DNA of 64,000 bases, taken from Pycnococcus provasolii. Taxonomy: Eukaryota; Chlorophyta; Pseudoscourfieldiophyceae; Pseudoscourfieldiales; Pycnococcaceae. Below are positions 1 to 10,957 of this stretch, in pieces. The notes below the pieces were generated by a model. The model was not told the origin of the DNA. It made no database searches and saw nothing but the letters and a program-made list of their open reading frames with translations. The stretch's first letter is position 1; each line of letters starts with the position of its first letter. Location of the stretch: positions 558,001 to 622,000 of the forward strand of contig OW568867.1 in the NCBI GenBank assembly GCA_938743325.2. The letters are read 5' to 3'. The position numbers were made by a program, and so were the translations under genes.

Positions 1-31
1 AGTTCAAGATGAGAGAGTTGTTGACGTCATG

Positions 32-426
32 TCAACCCCTTGGTGGTCCGCCTCTACCTTGCTGTCTTTCCGCCTCCATCGCCGCCTTCTCCACCTCACG
101 TTTCAACTGCGAAGCCATGGTTTGTGCCTGCTCGCCGTACAGGTTCTTTGCCTCGCCGGCTGTGATAGGATGATGGGGGCAGTGGGAGGGAATCGTGTTT
201 GTGAGTGCAATGAGAAAAGGCGCCAGTACGAGCACAGCACATATCGTATCAGGCGAGAGTGCGTGATCGTCGCAAGTGTACAAAAGGGGTACGTACCTTG
301 TTTCGATGCGTCTTTCAGAAACTCGTTTGTGCGTACTGCGAACCGCTGGAATGTGCGTGAGTTCGCGAGGCCCTCGACGAGAAGTTCGTTCGCGATGTAG
401 TTGAACACGCGCTGGAAGAACGCCAT
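32..426 (-). CDS. Small conserved 85-residue protein, two exons
   Basis: I read this as complement(join(32..159,297..426)). The first exon starts at the ATG at 426 and ends at 297 before a GTACGT donor. The second exon begins at 159 after CACAG and ends at the stop at 32. Joining them gives exactly 86 codons including stop. The N-terminus (MAFFQRVFNYIANELLVEGL) followed by a stretch on filling of the NSRTFQRFAVRT type resembles small uncharacterised plant and algal proteins, from memory rather than a search. The C-terminal third is charged and helical (roughly residues 47-75) and ends in Gly/Pro/Arg. No catalytic motif or clear membrane span is visible. The splice signals and the sudden loss of protein-like sequence inside the intron support the model. 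Function is unknown; an organelle-associated role is only a guess. Confidence 0.6.
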
Positions 427-1553
427 GTAGGATGGATGTATCGAGAGACGAAAACTGGGAAAACTACCGGGTAAGGTAGTCTACCTACCTGCGGTGGAGA
501 GCGAGCGAGCGACGAGCACTGGTCAGAGGCAGGCGCCGACGTACTGTACCCACCCGACGGGACCGAGAGGAAATGACGTCGGCGGAGGAGGAGGAGGAGG
601 AGGCCGGAGGGGAGGGGAGGGGCGAGGTTAGATTCGCAGCCCTTAGAGGGGTGTTAGGGTTAGGGTTAGGGTTACCAAGAAGGGGTATCTTAGGGTTCGA
701 AGGTATCTTTAGGGTTTATGTAGGGTTTTAAGGTACAGTAGTCTACTGATTAACCTTTGCTAGGGTTATCCGAGGTGGGTTCCACTCTGCTATGGATAGC
801 CATTAGGTCCTAGCCATACGGCCATACCCTGAGCAGAGGGCCGAGCGAGGGAGAGGCCGAGTCACCAGAATGGTTGTGGCTTGTGAGGAGGGTTTTGTTT
901 ATGTGTTGGATTTTTTTGGAATGGAGCAAGAATGGAGGAGGAACGGAGGGCGGCCGCCACCCCAAGCACAGCAAAAACAGGTGCAGACCGACGTCGAGTC
1001 GGCGAAGGGAACGAGCAGCAGCAGCGCCTCGCCTCCCCCCTTCGTCCCTCGCCAAGACTCGCGTTCCTCGTCCTCGCCGACGAGCAAGCAACAGGGAGGG
1101 GGTTCCCTGGGCGTGGGGCGGCTCGCGGCGGCAACCGATCCGCACAGGACCTAGAAAAGACCGAGAAAAAGGGGGAAGACCGACAGACGGCGCCCATTTA
1201 AAGGTATTATTTTCTCACGGGACCCGCCGACCCTTCTGGATAGTTTTTTCCCCTGGGCCTGGGGTGAGAACAGGCAGACGCGTCTCCAGACGTCGTCCTT
1301 CCTTTTTCTTCGTCTAAGAAGAAAAAAAGGAACGGAGAGTTCCAGCACACAAGAAAACTATCCCCCCAGGCTCACCCTTCTACGGGATCCTCAGGGCGTG
1401 CTTTTTCCCCTTCCCCTGTTCTGCGCACGCCACGTCTGCTTCGTCCTCATTGGAATAAGGCTTGTCATTCTCTCATTCTGCTCATTCTCGGCAGTCTCTG
1501 CTCTGCGTCCGTCTTTCATATTATATTTGGTGGATAATATACGTCAGGTAATA
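427..1553. other. Non-coding spacer upstream of fumarate reductase
   Basis: The stretch holds GGA-rich low-complexity sequence at about 575-620, a telomere-type tract near 654-676, and degenerate TTAGGG-like words to about 770. Overlapping short frames at 810-1320 occur on both strands and show no recognisable protein. A small hairpin (CCTTTTTCTTC against GAAGAAAAAAAGG) lies near 1300-1331. An open frame runs in phase into the fumarate reductase from an ATG at 1398, so part of this DNA could encode an N-terminal extension. Confidence 0.5.
654..676 (+). repeat. Interstitial telomere-type tract (TTAGGG)n
   Basis: About four head-to-tail TTAGGG units are followed by degenerate variants to about 770. 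It lies between two divergent genes and is one of several such tracts in the window. Confidence 0.85.
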
Positions 1554-3880
1554 ATGTCTAAGCAAGTCATCGTCATCGGCGGCGGTCTCGCGGGTCTCAG
1601 TGCAGCGCACACCGTGCTAGAAAAAGGGGGTCGTGTCATACTGGTGGATAAAGAAGCGTTCCTGGGAGGGAACTCGACCAAGGTATGTATGCTTTTGATT
1701 GATTTTCGTTCATTTTTGTTGATGTTGGTGGTTCCATGAACTGCCTCAAGTGTTGCTCCTTGGTGGTTTTTTGCTTTTTTTGCTTTTGTGCTTTTGTGTG
1801 TGTGTGCGCGCGCGCGCGCGTTTCGTGTTTTTTTTCTTTTTTTTTTTTTCTTTTTTTTTCTTTGCCATGAATCACGAAATGAGCAAAACTTTTGAAAGGT
1901 TTACTTCGTGTTTGTGGTGATGTTCCCTTATATGTATATGCTTTCGTGAGTGAGTGAGTAATGACAACGAACGAACGAACGAACGAACAAAAAGACGAAA
2001 GCGAGTTTCATTTGGGTTTGGGTTTGTGAAAAGAAAGAAAAGCCAGGCAACTTTTCCTCTTCTTCTGTGCACATCACACAACAACACTTAAGTGGAGTCA
2101 AGGAGGAGGGAGACACACACACACACAAGCACGCAGCAGCAGCAGCAGCAACAACAACAACAAAATTCCAAAAAAAAAAAAACCAACACTAACCACCTCC
2201 CTCCCACCACTCATTTTTTGTTTTTAGGCAACTTCCGGAATCAATGGCGCTCTTACCAAGACGCAGATTGCCAAGGGCATCCCTGACAGCGCGGTCATCT
2301 TCGAGCAGGACACCATGAAGAGTGCCACCGGAATCAAGCACACGTCCGCGCCGGAGTGGACGCCGCCGCTCGCTCACGTGCTCACGCACGACTCGGGACC
2401 CGCCGTGGACTGGCTCATGGAGCGTTTCGGACTGGACCTCAGCCTCGTCAGCCAGCTGGGTGGACACAGCCAGCCGCGCACGCACCGCGGCAAGGAGCGC
2501 TTCCCTGGGTTCACCATCACGTACGCGCTTCTCGAAAAGCTCGAGCAGGTGGAGAAGGAGTCGAACGGAAAGCTCGCGCAGATCATTACCAAGGCTCGTG
2601 CGCACAAGCTGCTCACCGACGCCTCCGGTGCCGTGTGCGGCGTCGAGTACGAAAAGAAGGGCACGAACACGCGCGTGTACGGGCCCGTCATTATCGCCAC
2701 CGGCGGCTTTGCCGCCGACTTCGATTCGGACTCCATCCTCATGCGTGTTCGCCCTGACCTCGCGTCGTTCCCCACGACGAACGGAAAGCACTGCACGGGA
2801 GACGGCATCAAGATGAGCGAGTTCGTCGGTGCGGGAACCGTGGACATGGAGAGCGTTCAGGTGCACCCTACCGGGCTCGTGCACCCTGACGAGCCAGATG
2901 CCAAGGTGAAGTTCCTTGCCGCCGAGGCTCTGCGCGGCGTCGGAGGCATCCTGCTTGACGCCAACGGCAAGCGCTTCGCGGACGAGCTCGGACGCCGCGA
3001 CTACGTCTCAGGAGAGATGTACAAGAACAAGGGTCCTTTCCGCCTCATCCTGAACGAGAAGGCGTCCAACGAAATTGCCTGGCACTGCAAGCACTACGTG
3101 TCCCGTGGCGTGATGATGAAGCACACGAACGGCTTCGAGCTAGCGAAGTTCATGAACGTGCAGCCTTCCACGCTCGCGCAGACATTCTCCGAGTACAACG
3201 CGTGCGCGCAGCGCGGCTCGTGCCCGTACGGCAAGAAGTTCTTCCACAACACGCCGTTTGACATGAACACCACCTTTCACAGCGCGTGGGTGATGCCAAT
3301 CGTCCACTACTGCATGGGAGGCCTGCACATCGACGCGGACGCGAACGTGCTCGACAAGTCTGGAAGCGTTATCGACGGCCTGACCGCGGCTGGCGAGGTG
3401 GCTGGCGGCATCCACGGCCGCAACCGCCTCGGCGGAAACTCGCTTCTCGACTGCGTCGTGTACGGCCGCGTCTCGGGAGCCACCGCCGCGAAGCAGCTGC
3501 TCGAGAGGTCACTGGACCACGTGCAGGAGGGCGTGCCGTCCATTGTCGACAAGCCTGCGCCCAGCACGGGTGCGTACGTCGCTGCCGCGCCCACCGGCGC
3601 CATGGCGGCGCCGATGGCGTCGCCGGCGGCGGGCGGATACACGATGGAGGAGGTTGCCAAGCACAACAAGGAGAGCGACTGCTGGGTGGTGCTCGCCGGC
3701 ATGGTGTACGACGTGACGGAGTTCCTTCCCGACCACCCGGGTGGCAAGCGCGCCATCACGCTGTACGCCGGTAAGGATGCCACGGAGGAGTTTGACATGC
3801 TGCACGACCGAAACGTGCTGACGAAGTACCTCCCGAAGGAGGCGTGCCTCGGCCCCGTGGTTGGCAAGGCGAAGATGTGA
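1554..3880 (+). CDS. Soluble fumarate reductase/FAD flavoprotein fused to cytochrome b5
   Basis: The model is join(1554..1682,2228..3880), 593 residues. Exon 1 ends at AAG before GTATGT; exon 2 resumes in phase after TTTTTAG with an ATSGINGA stretch that continues the flavoprotein fold. Residues 4-30 form the FAD-binding Rossmann motif (GGGLAGLSAAH). The region to about 460 is the Osm1/FRDS-type flavoprotein, with the HPTG segment and the FAD-contacting HGRNRLGGNSLLDC signature near the end. A short Ala/Pro linker leads to a C-terminal cytochrome b5 domain (about 515-590) with the haem-binding HPGG motif. The family reduces fumarate to succinate, which can reoxidise reduced flavins when oxygen is low. 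The b5 domain suggests electrons arrive from an NAD(P)H-b5 type donor; fusions of this kind are known in kinetoplastids. An in-frame ATG at 1398 would add a hydrophobic extension, but ATG 1554 fits the family start. Confidence 0.92.
1683..2227 (+). other. Microsatellite-rich intron of the fumarate reductase
   Basis: This 545-bp GT-AG intron is several times longer than the other introns I can place here (76-137 bp). It contains a GT/GC tract near 1795-1820, a long T-rich run, a GAAC repeat near 1968-1988, CA and CAG runs near 2110-2160, and a polypyrimidine run before the acceptor. Confidence 0.8.
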
Positions 3881-4951
3881 GCTTGCGCATTTGTGATAGG
3901 TACTCGCATTCAATGAAAACCGCCTGGAGGAAACATATGTTGGGGGAGGGAAGAGGACACGTGGAGATAGATGAGAAACTAATCTTTGTAATCACTCAAT
4001 AGCAGCAAACACCGTTCTTAGACTTAACTATGGATAACCTTAAAGTTACGGTAAGATTGTCACATCCTCGTCTCATGTCACTCCAGCAGTCATTTCGCGA
4101 TCTGAACCCCGAATCGTTGGGTCTTGAGTCTAGGCTATCTGCCAGCCTGCAATGATGCCGCAAGAAGTTGTAGGTCGTTGAAGTTGCCTTTTGCGGTAGG
4201 AACGTGCTGCTGTGATCTCACACTTCATTCCTTCCCTCATCGCGCCATCCATCGCCTGTCGACAAGGTCTGTCGTCATCACCTCCTGAGGGTGGTTCTGC
4301 CGCCTCCCGCGGCTTGCCAGCCGCGAGTGTTTCTTGCAAGGCCCATGCAACAGGGGAGATCCGCCGAGGTGTTTGTTTACCTCCGAGGGAGGAGCTCAGA
4401 GCTGGAGGGCACCGTGGGAGAGGAGAAGCTCCCAGGGGGCTCCGGAGGGAGGGAGGCTCCTCCGGGCAACCTCTCCGCGGGGGCACCCCGGGCGGGCGGG
4501 CGGCCATCGCGGGAGATTTCTGCTCCGGAAGGGGCAGTCTATAAGGTCCTTAAGGTCACCGCACGCATTGAAATTTAATTCCAAAACACCATTTAAGGCC
4601 GTGTGTGTGTGTGTGTGTGTGTGTATTTTTTGTTTGTTTGCTAGTTTTAAGCTTCACTTAAGCTCACTTCACACTCCGCGCGCGCGTGTTTGTGTGTGTG
4701 TGTTTGTGTGTGTGTGTTTGTGTGTGTGTGCTTGTTTGTGTGCTTACACATATTGTGGCGGTACTATCAGGCTAGACTATCAGGCTAGACTATCAGGCTC
4801 GAGAGCTCTGTACTGTAGGGTAAGGCCGTGGCGGTAACCAGTAAGTACGAACTTACGTTTGGATACAAGCCACAGCGGCAGGCTGCGTACGCAAGGGTAA
4901 GGGCTACTACGGTGAGGCCGTGGTAAGGGGCGCAGCGCAGAGTTACCTTTT
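3881..4951. other. Intergenic spacer with simple repeats
   Basis: No gene is recognised. The segment 4370-4510 is G-rich and partly self-complementary. A (GT)n run lies at about 4602-4624 and imperfect GT repeats at 4690-4745. Three copies of an 11-12-bp word (ATCAGGCTAGACT) lie at about 4766-4800 just upstream of the cyclase gene. Confidence 0.6.
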
Positions 4952-7900
4952 GTGGCTGCCGGCGGTTGCCTGAGGTTGTGTTCTTTGGGGATGACGCATG
5001 AAAGAAGATTGGCGCCGGTGTCGCGCTACGCGCGCTCCGAGACACGTTCGGGCTGCTGCACCACTTCACCACCGCACACCACCACCACCTCAAGAGACGA
5101 CGTCACAATCGCAACAACCACCACTTCACCAGAAGAAAGAAGAAGGCGAACGCGAACGCGAAGGCTATCTCTACGCACGCATGTCTGTGGACTGTCGGCG
5201 TTTCAGTGTTTGCTGCTCGCAGCCTTGTGTTGTTGGTCGTCGGTGCCCACGAGCACAATAACAGTCGTCGCGCAGAATACTACCCACGTACACGGAAACC
5301 ACACCAGCGTCGAAGCTACGACCACCACCACTTCAGCACCAACCACAGTACCGTCGTCCGACTCGTCCACGTGTAGCCAGCTGGCTGCACACCCTGCAAC
5401 AAAGCAGCCGTGGCCAACTACCACGGGCGACGCATCGAAAGAGTTCCATGACGTGTTCAAGCTCGGTATGATCACGACGGGATACGCAAACTACAAGTCA
5501 CAGGGAAGTTCGCACTGCGAGGCAGTGCTGCTGTGGCTAGAGCTCGTGGAAAAGAATGGAGGAATTCACGACAGTAAAGACAACCTCGTCGCTGTGCACT
5601 TGTTCGTCGAGGATGGCATTGTGCTGAATCCGAGCAATGGCCGAAATGACATGACCGCGATGAAGGAACGCGCGACCGAACTTGCCGAAAAGCTTGCCGA
5701 CCCTGCACAGGGCATTGGCGTGCACGCTCTTCTGGCACCGTACACGTCAACGCTCACGCCGTTCGCTGCAGCTGTTGCCGAAAAGTATGGAATTCCCGCT
5801 TTTGCCGCTGGCGCCGCCGCGGACAGTGTGTACGCGTGTCCGACCGATAGGTCCAAGACGCTGCCATTCGGATGCAACGCGCACGGCGTGAGGAGATTTT
5901 CGACCCTGTACGGAACCCTGCCCTCCGCCACCGCGTACCTGAAGGACTCGGTCACGCTCGCAAACCTGAAGGGCTCGAAGACCATCGCGCTCATCAGAGA
6001 AACGGCGTCTTTCACCGAAAGTGTCACTGACGGTATCAGGAGTCAGGCTGAGATGCTCGGCCTTGATGTAGTGGCGGAATTTCGCGTGGGCGTTGATGCA
6101 GAGGCGGAGGCAACTGGGTTAGGCGCTGATGGCACTTCACGCGGCAAGACTTGGGACGAGGCGCTCCATCCTGTCGCCGAAACGTTGGCGAGGCTGAAAC
6201 CTGACATGGTTACGTTTGGTTCGTACCAGGCGTCATGCGAAGCATTCATGCGCCATGTGAAGCGGATGAACTACATGCCCCCGGCGGTTGCCTTCACCGT
6301 GTGCGTTGGTTCTCATGATACGCTCGAAAAGCTCACCAAGGACGTGCGCTTCATGGTGGGATCATCCGTATGGTCTGACACAGTCTCTGGCACGGAATAC
6401 ATCGAAAATAACCTGTTCAAGCCAAGCCACTTTTTTTCAGAGAATAGAACAATCGGAGCGCCAGAGCTCTTCTCTAAGATGTACTCAAAGTCGTTCGGCA
6501 TCAGCCCAACGTACCATGCAGCATCGATGATGGGATGTCTTATCTTGATGGAAGCTTCCATTGGCCTCTTGGATCTGACGACATCCGTCCATCTCGTGCA
6601 TGACTCGTTTCCCCTCGCGACAACCTTGCGTGACGTCTACATGCCAAGCATGCTCGGCATATTGACTGTGAATGCATTTGGGAGAATGGATCGCATCAAT
6701 CCTGTGACGTTGCAGTACTCGAGCACGGGCGCCATAGAGATCGTAGCTCCTCTAAGTGCAGCATCGTCGGATGTTGTGTACCCGGCGCCAGCCTGGACCC
6801 ACCCAGAACGCAACTTCCCCTGTGAGCCCGGTACACGCGTGGATGGTTTGAATGACTGGGTCATAGACAGTTCGATGGAAAACGGCTGGAAGTGGGCGAA
6901 CACAACGTGTGAACCATGTCCCATGGGATATCACTCGAGTGTGAAGGGCATGCTTTCCTGTCTTAAATGCCCTGTCAATACATTTGCAGCCAACTACAGC
7001 ACGTCGCAGTGCATGGCGTGCCCCACAGGTTCGACCACGAGAGGTGAGATGGGAAAGGCGACATGCTCCCCTTGCGAGGCTGGAGATTTCCACGACATAA
7101 TGAGAGGAACGTGCTCTCCGTGCGCTGCTGGCACGTTCTCGGACGATCGTCGAACCTTGCAGTGCACATCTTGCAAGGATCTTGCGGGAAATCAATACCA
7201 AGACGAAGCTGGCAAAACGTCGTGCAAGAGTTGCCCCGCGAACGCGGAGAAGCCATCGTATGGTATTCTGAAGACGGAATGCAACTGCAAGCCGGGTTTC
7301 GTGCGAAAGTATAATAAAAAGGGCGATTTTGAGTCTTGCATCTTTTCTCCGAGGAGCGCAGTGAACATCGCTATTATCGCCACGGTGTGCTTGTGCATCG
7401 CCATGACATTTCTCGTCGCCGGCTTCAACTACGTTCGACGACAGCGCATGATGCACAAAAGATTCAAGGATTTGCAAGAGAGCGCGGAATATCTGCGAGA
7501 GGTGAGTCAAGTGCTACTGGGCAAGGCCAACTATCACGGCCCGATCGTCGAACCAGACACGCTGGATACCGCGGAGGCGATTACCTTCGTCGTGACGGAT
7601 TTGCAGGACTCGACGATGCTGTCGGCACTGCTTCCCAAGGACATCTACGAGAGCATGCTGCAGAGTCATGATCAGGTGATGCGCACATGCGTTCGTAAGT
7701 ATGGCGGGTACGAGATCACGACGCAGGGAGATAGCTTTGAAATCGCATTCACCACGAGCCTCACTGCGATTGAGTTCTGCCTCGAAGTGCAAGAGCAACT
7801 CGTCAATGTCCCATGGCATCCCAAATTGCTTGGGGTTACTGGCTGCACCGACGTGTTGATGGATGCGATTTCGACCATGCCAATCTTTCGTGGACCGCGG

Positions 7901-10789
7901 GTGAGAATGGGGATCCATAAGGGCGTTGCCGGAACATTCACAAGAACGATTCGAGACCTCACGCGAACGGTCGTGTACGATGGACCCGCCGTCGAGATTT
8001 GCAAGACTCTATCCGACTCTTCACACGGTGGCCAAGTGCTCTTGACGCGGGAAGCTGCCTTCGACCCGTCTGTTGTTGGCATGGCTCATAAGTGCGTGCT
8101 TGAGGTGAAAGGGACATTTTCCTTCAAGACGGGGGATAATGACAAAATGACGATCGACGTTTGCGAGGCACATCCTGGTCTTGAGAGTGTCATGCCGTGG
8201 CGCATATACGATGATGAGCTGCGAAATGCAACCATGGAGAAAGTTGGCGCTGGCTTCAATTTGAGGAGAGGCATGTGGCTTTCACAGGAATCGCCGCCAG
8301 AGCAAGCGACCATTGCGGTGGTGCGCTTGGAGACTTCGAAAAAGAATACCTTGTTTGATATTGACCACATACGAAGTAGGCTTGCCGTAGCAATACAGAT
8401 GTGCAAAGGCGAGGTGTTGAGTGTCGTCGAAGGCTCTTCCGGCGAGGATATGTATGAATCGGTTGACAGGACTACCTCACTAAGTTCGTCCTACGCACAA
8501 ACTCTGGAAAAGGCTCCTACAGATGCACGACGCACAACAGACAACAGAACACATGCGGATTTGGACTTTGGCATACTACCCATGCTTTTCAATAAAGAAA
8601 AGAAGGAAAAAAAGAAACGACGAACGCCCATGTTCGTGATTGGATTTGACACTGCCATTGACGCGTGCAAATTCGCCTGTCTATCTCACGCAGTTTTGCT
8701 TCAGGGTTGGTACGACGACGATGTGCTGAAAGTGGCGCCTCCATCCTATGCCAAGGATGGAGAATTGATCTATCGGGGTCCCTTGGTATCTGTTAGCGTT
8801 TCACTGATTGACCGATTCGCATGTATCGTTCACGGGAAAATGATGGAGCATGGCGCTGAATTGGAAACCCAGTCATCCGGTCTTGCCTTGACCAACGCAG
8901 GGGCTTCCGCCAGCGTCATGATGCGAACGAACTCGGCGAGCACCCGAAAGTCGGGACCTTCTACTGTCAGAGATCTTGCAACGTCCGCGATGTCTTTCCT
9001 GGCGATGAACTCGCCGCGCGCTATGAAACAGCTTGCCAAAAAGAAAACGATGAACAAGGCATCGCGGCATAAGAAGCCACGTCTCATCGAGGCATTCTCC
9101 GTCCCACGCGTAATCCACCTTGACTCTGTGGCACACGCAGTCTCGCTCATGAAGGGCGCTCACTCCGGACAGACGGTGGTGTCCGAGAAAGTGTGGGATG
9201 CAGTGGGTAAGCGTCTGAGCAGCTATGGTATAGATAGTATCGAGCTTGGCGCTCATGTACTTTCCGATGAAAGCACTCAGGATATTGGCACTGGAAGTGA
9301 ACAGGAGAATTTAATGGAGATTGCACTTACGCAGCTTTCTGCGCGCGTGTTCCCTGCATTTGGATCCATGATGCAGATTTCAGCAGGTTACCGGGAGGCA
9401 CCAGACCCGAGCATGGGTGTCGCGATCATGTTCGCCAAGTGGACATCCACCGACGCTCCCACAGAACCTTGGGTTGCTCTGTTCAGACGGTTGCTGAACA
9501 CGCACAACGGATATGAGTGCAAGGCAGTGGACGGCTCGGATGACCCCAAACTTACCATAGCATTCAAAACGTTGACAGCCGCGCTGGAGTTCGCAACACG
9601 GTTGCAGCTCGAAACAGCGCAGGATGATGGCAAAAAGCCTGGAGGTATCAGCATAGGATGTGCATTTGGCACGAGCGCTTTCAAAAAGCCTGTGCTCGGT
9701 CGCGCAGACTACTTTGGCATATTGCCGAATCTCGCCGCGCGAGTGTTCGGCCAAGCAAGGCCGGGGCAAACGCTTGTGCATGCCGATTGGGAAACTATGC
9801 GGTGCGACTTACATCTCAATGCCAACATGGTGCCGACTGGCCACGTAGTATTTCGCTCGCAAGAATTTCCAGTGGGATCACGCGTCGAGACAGAGGTAGC
9901 CGATATAATGCTGCGCCCCGTTGGCGTCTGCAAACTGAAGGGAATCGGCCGAAAGGAGCTCATGCAGGCACATCTGTCAAAGCAAACTTACGTACCTTTT
10001 GAAGCGCCAAAAGGTCTTTGTTTTGATGACGCCACGCCGGATAGGAAGCTAACTCACAGAAAAGGAAGTCGAACATCTAAATCTGATCGGTCATTTAGAT
10101 CACCAATAACACCATCGGCGGGGGAGAAAAGCTTTTCTGCGAGTCTAGCGCACAAGCTTCAGGGCATTACGAAGAGACTGACTCTTTTGCAAGGAGCAAC
10201 AAAGAGATTCAGGAACATGAGTTCCGAAAGAAAGGAAATGCAGGGACAGCTAGCAGTGTCAGACCTGCGTTTCAGCTTGAAAGAGGATCCATCTCTCGTC
10301 AACTCGAAAGCGGCTGGCAATAGTTGTGGATGCTTCTCGAAAAATTCATCCAACACGCCTCCGGAGAACAAGAAAGCATCGGCTTCGGAGATTCTGCTTT
10401 CCGACGGAAAGTCGACCATTTCTTACGTGTCACTGGCAGACACAACGAGTTTCTTGTCAGGAGCTGGAGGTGCAGCTGCAAGTAGGGAAACGCTTGTGCA
10501 GAGCTGGCTTAGGTCCGAAACGTTATCGTCGGATGAAACGCTTGACACGCCGAGCGCAAGGAATAATCAGCTGAATAGCGGCAGCTTTGCTCCAAGCAAT
10601 CGTGAGGAGATTGTGGACATCCCTGAAGAAACCGAAGAGGAAGTCGAGGAGGAGGATGAAGTTCATCCTCCTGCTGACGCTGGTGGAAGCCATTTTACCA
10701 AACAAAATACATCAAAACAGAGGCTGTACAAGTCACAGAGCACGGAAATTTCCGAAATTGTTGTTGCATCGTCGGATGCGAAACCTTAA
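4952..10789 (+). CDS. Giant receptor-type class III nucleotide cyclase with three cyclase-like domains
   Basis: One uninterrupted 1,945-codon frame. After a Thr-rich N-terminus and a hydrophobic segment near residues 80-100 (probable signal anchor) comes a periplasmic-binding-protein-like ectodomain of about residues 150-620. Next are GCC2/GCC3-type cysteine-rich repeats (about 640-780) and one transmembrane helix at about 803-825. The first cyclase domain (about 878-1060) retains both metal-binding aspartates, in VTDLQDS and TTQGDSFEI. A second, degenerate unit spans about 1119-1420 and is split by a basic insert. A third at about 1487-1650 keeps a GRADYFGILPNLAARV segment, but where the first metal Asp is expected it reads IMFAKW. 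The layout recalls trypanosomatid receptor cyclases with bacterial-type binding ectodomains. I infer a plasma- or flagellar-membrane sensor that makes cAMP or cGMP. Domain 1 is probably catalytic and domains 2-3 regulatory or partner halves. The C-tail is disordered and acidic. Confidence 0.85.
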   Translation: MAAGGCLRLCSLGMTHERRLAPVSRYARSETRSGCCTTSPPHTTTTSRDDVTIATTTTSPEERRRRTRTRRLSLRTHVCGLSAFQCLLLAALCCWSSVPTSTITVVAQNTTHVHGNHTSVEATTTTTSAPTTVPSSDSSTCSQLAAHPATKQPWPTTTGDASKEFHDVFKLGMITTGYANYKSQGSSHCEAVLLWLELVEKNGGIHDSKDNLVAVHLFVEDGIVLNPSNGRNDMTAMKERATELAEKLADPAQGIGVHALLAPYTSTLTPFAAAVAEKYGIPAFAAGAAADSVYACPTDRSKTLPFGCNAHGVRRFSTLYGTLPSATAYLKDSVTLANLKGSKTIALIRETASFTESVTDGIRSQAEMLGLDVVAEFRVGVDAEAEATGLGADGTSRGKTWDEALHPVAETLARLKPDMVTFGSYQASCEAFMRHVKRMNYMPPAVAFTVCVGSHDTLEKLTKDVRFMVGSSVWSDTVSGTEYIENNLFKPSHFFSENRTIGAPELFSKMYSKSFGISPTYHAASMMGCLILMEASIGLLDLTTSVHLVHDSFPLATTLRDVYMPSMLGILTVNAFGRMDRINPVTLQYSSTGAIEIVAPLSAASSDVVYPAPAWTHPERNFPCEPGTRVDGLNDWVIDSSMENGWKWANTTCEPCPMGYHSSVKGMLSCLKCPVNTFAANYSTSQCMACPTGSTTRGEMGKATCSPCEAGDFHDIMRGTCSPCAAGTFSDDRRTLQCTSCKDLAGNQYQDEAGKTSCKSCPANAEKPSYGILKTECNCKPGFVRKYNKKGDFESCIFSPRSAVNIAIIATVCLCIAMTFLVAGFNYVRRQRMMHKRFKDLQESAEYLREVSQVLLGKANYHGPIVEPDTLDTAEAITFVVTDLQDSTMLSALLPKDIYESMLQSHDQVMRTCVRKYGGYEITTQGDSFEIAFTTSLTAIEFCLEVQEQLVNVPWHPKLLGVTGCTDVLMDAISTMPIFRGPRVRMGIHKGVAGTFTRTIRDLTRTVVYDGPAVEICKTLSDSSHGGQVLLTREAAFDPSVVGMAHKCVLEVKGTFSFKTGDNDKMTIDVCEAHPGLESVMPWRIYDDELRNATMEKVGAGFNLRRGMWLSQESPPEQATIAVVRLETSKKNTLFDIDHIRSRLAVAIQMCKGEVLSVVEGSSGEDMYESVDRTTSLSSSYAQTLEKAPTDARRTTDNRTHADLDFGILPMLFNKEKKEKKKRRTPMFVIGFDTAIDACKFACLSHAVLLQGWYDDDVLKVAPPSYAKDGELIYRGPLVSVSVSLIDRFACIVHGKMMEHGAELETQSSGLALTNAGASASVMMRTNSASTRKSGPSTVRDLATSAMSFLAMNSPRAMKQLAKKKTMNKASRHKKPRLIEAFSVPRVIHLDSVAHAVSLMKGAHSGQTVVSEKVWDAVGKRLSSYGIDSIELGAHVLSDESTQDIGTGSEQENLMEIALTQLSARVFPAFGSMMQISAGYREAPDPSMGVAIMFAKWTSTDAPTEPWVALFRRLLNTHNGYECKAVDGSDDPKLTIAFKTLTAALEFATRLQLETAQDDGKKPGGISIGCAFGTSAFKKPVLGRADYFGILPNLAARVFGQARPGQTLVHADWETMRCDLHLNANMVPTGHVVFRSQEFPVGSRVETEVADIMLRPVGVCKLKGIGRKELMQAHLSKQTYVPFEAPKGLCFDDATPDRKLTHRKGSRTSKSDRSFRSPITPSAGEKSFSASLAHKLQGITKRLTLLQGATKRFRNMSSERKEMQGQLAVSDLRFSLKEDPSLVNSKAAGNSCGCFSKNSSNTPPENKKASASEILLSDGKSTISYVSLADTTSFLSGAGGAAASRETLVQSWLRSETLSSDETLDTPSARNNQLNSGSFAPSNREEIVDIPEETEEEVEEEDEVHPPADAGGSHFTKQNTSKQRLYKSQSTEISEIVVASSDAKP

Positions 10790-10957
10790 GAAGAAGACTC
10801 AGGCAGAAGGAAACTTCTTCTACCTGATTATAATATTTGCATATGTAATACACGATACAAGTTTTGCCACTTCACAATGGTCAACATTTACATGATACCG
10901 AATTCACAAATCCAATACAAACCCGAACAAACTAGCGCAAAAATTACAAATAAATGA

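Noticed and set aside
870-1317. Overlapping open frames on both strands
   Set aside because: Arg/Ser-rich composition in several frames at once, no family features, and low-complexity DNA.
1238-1380. Possible inverted repeat around GGATAGTTTT
   Set aside because: The matching words are not in inverted order over the full length, so it is not a clean terminal-repeat element.
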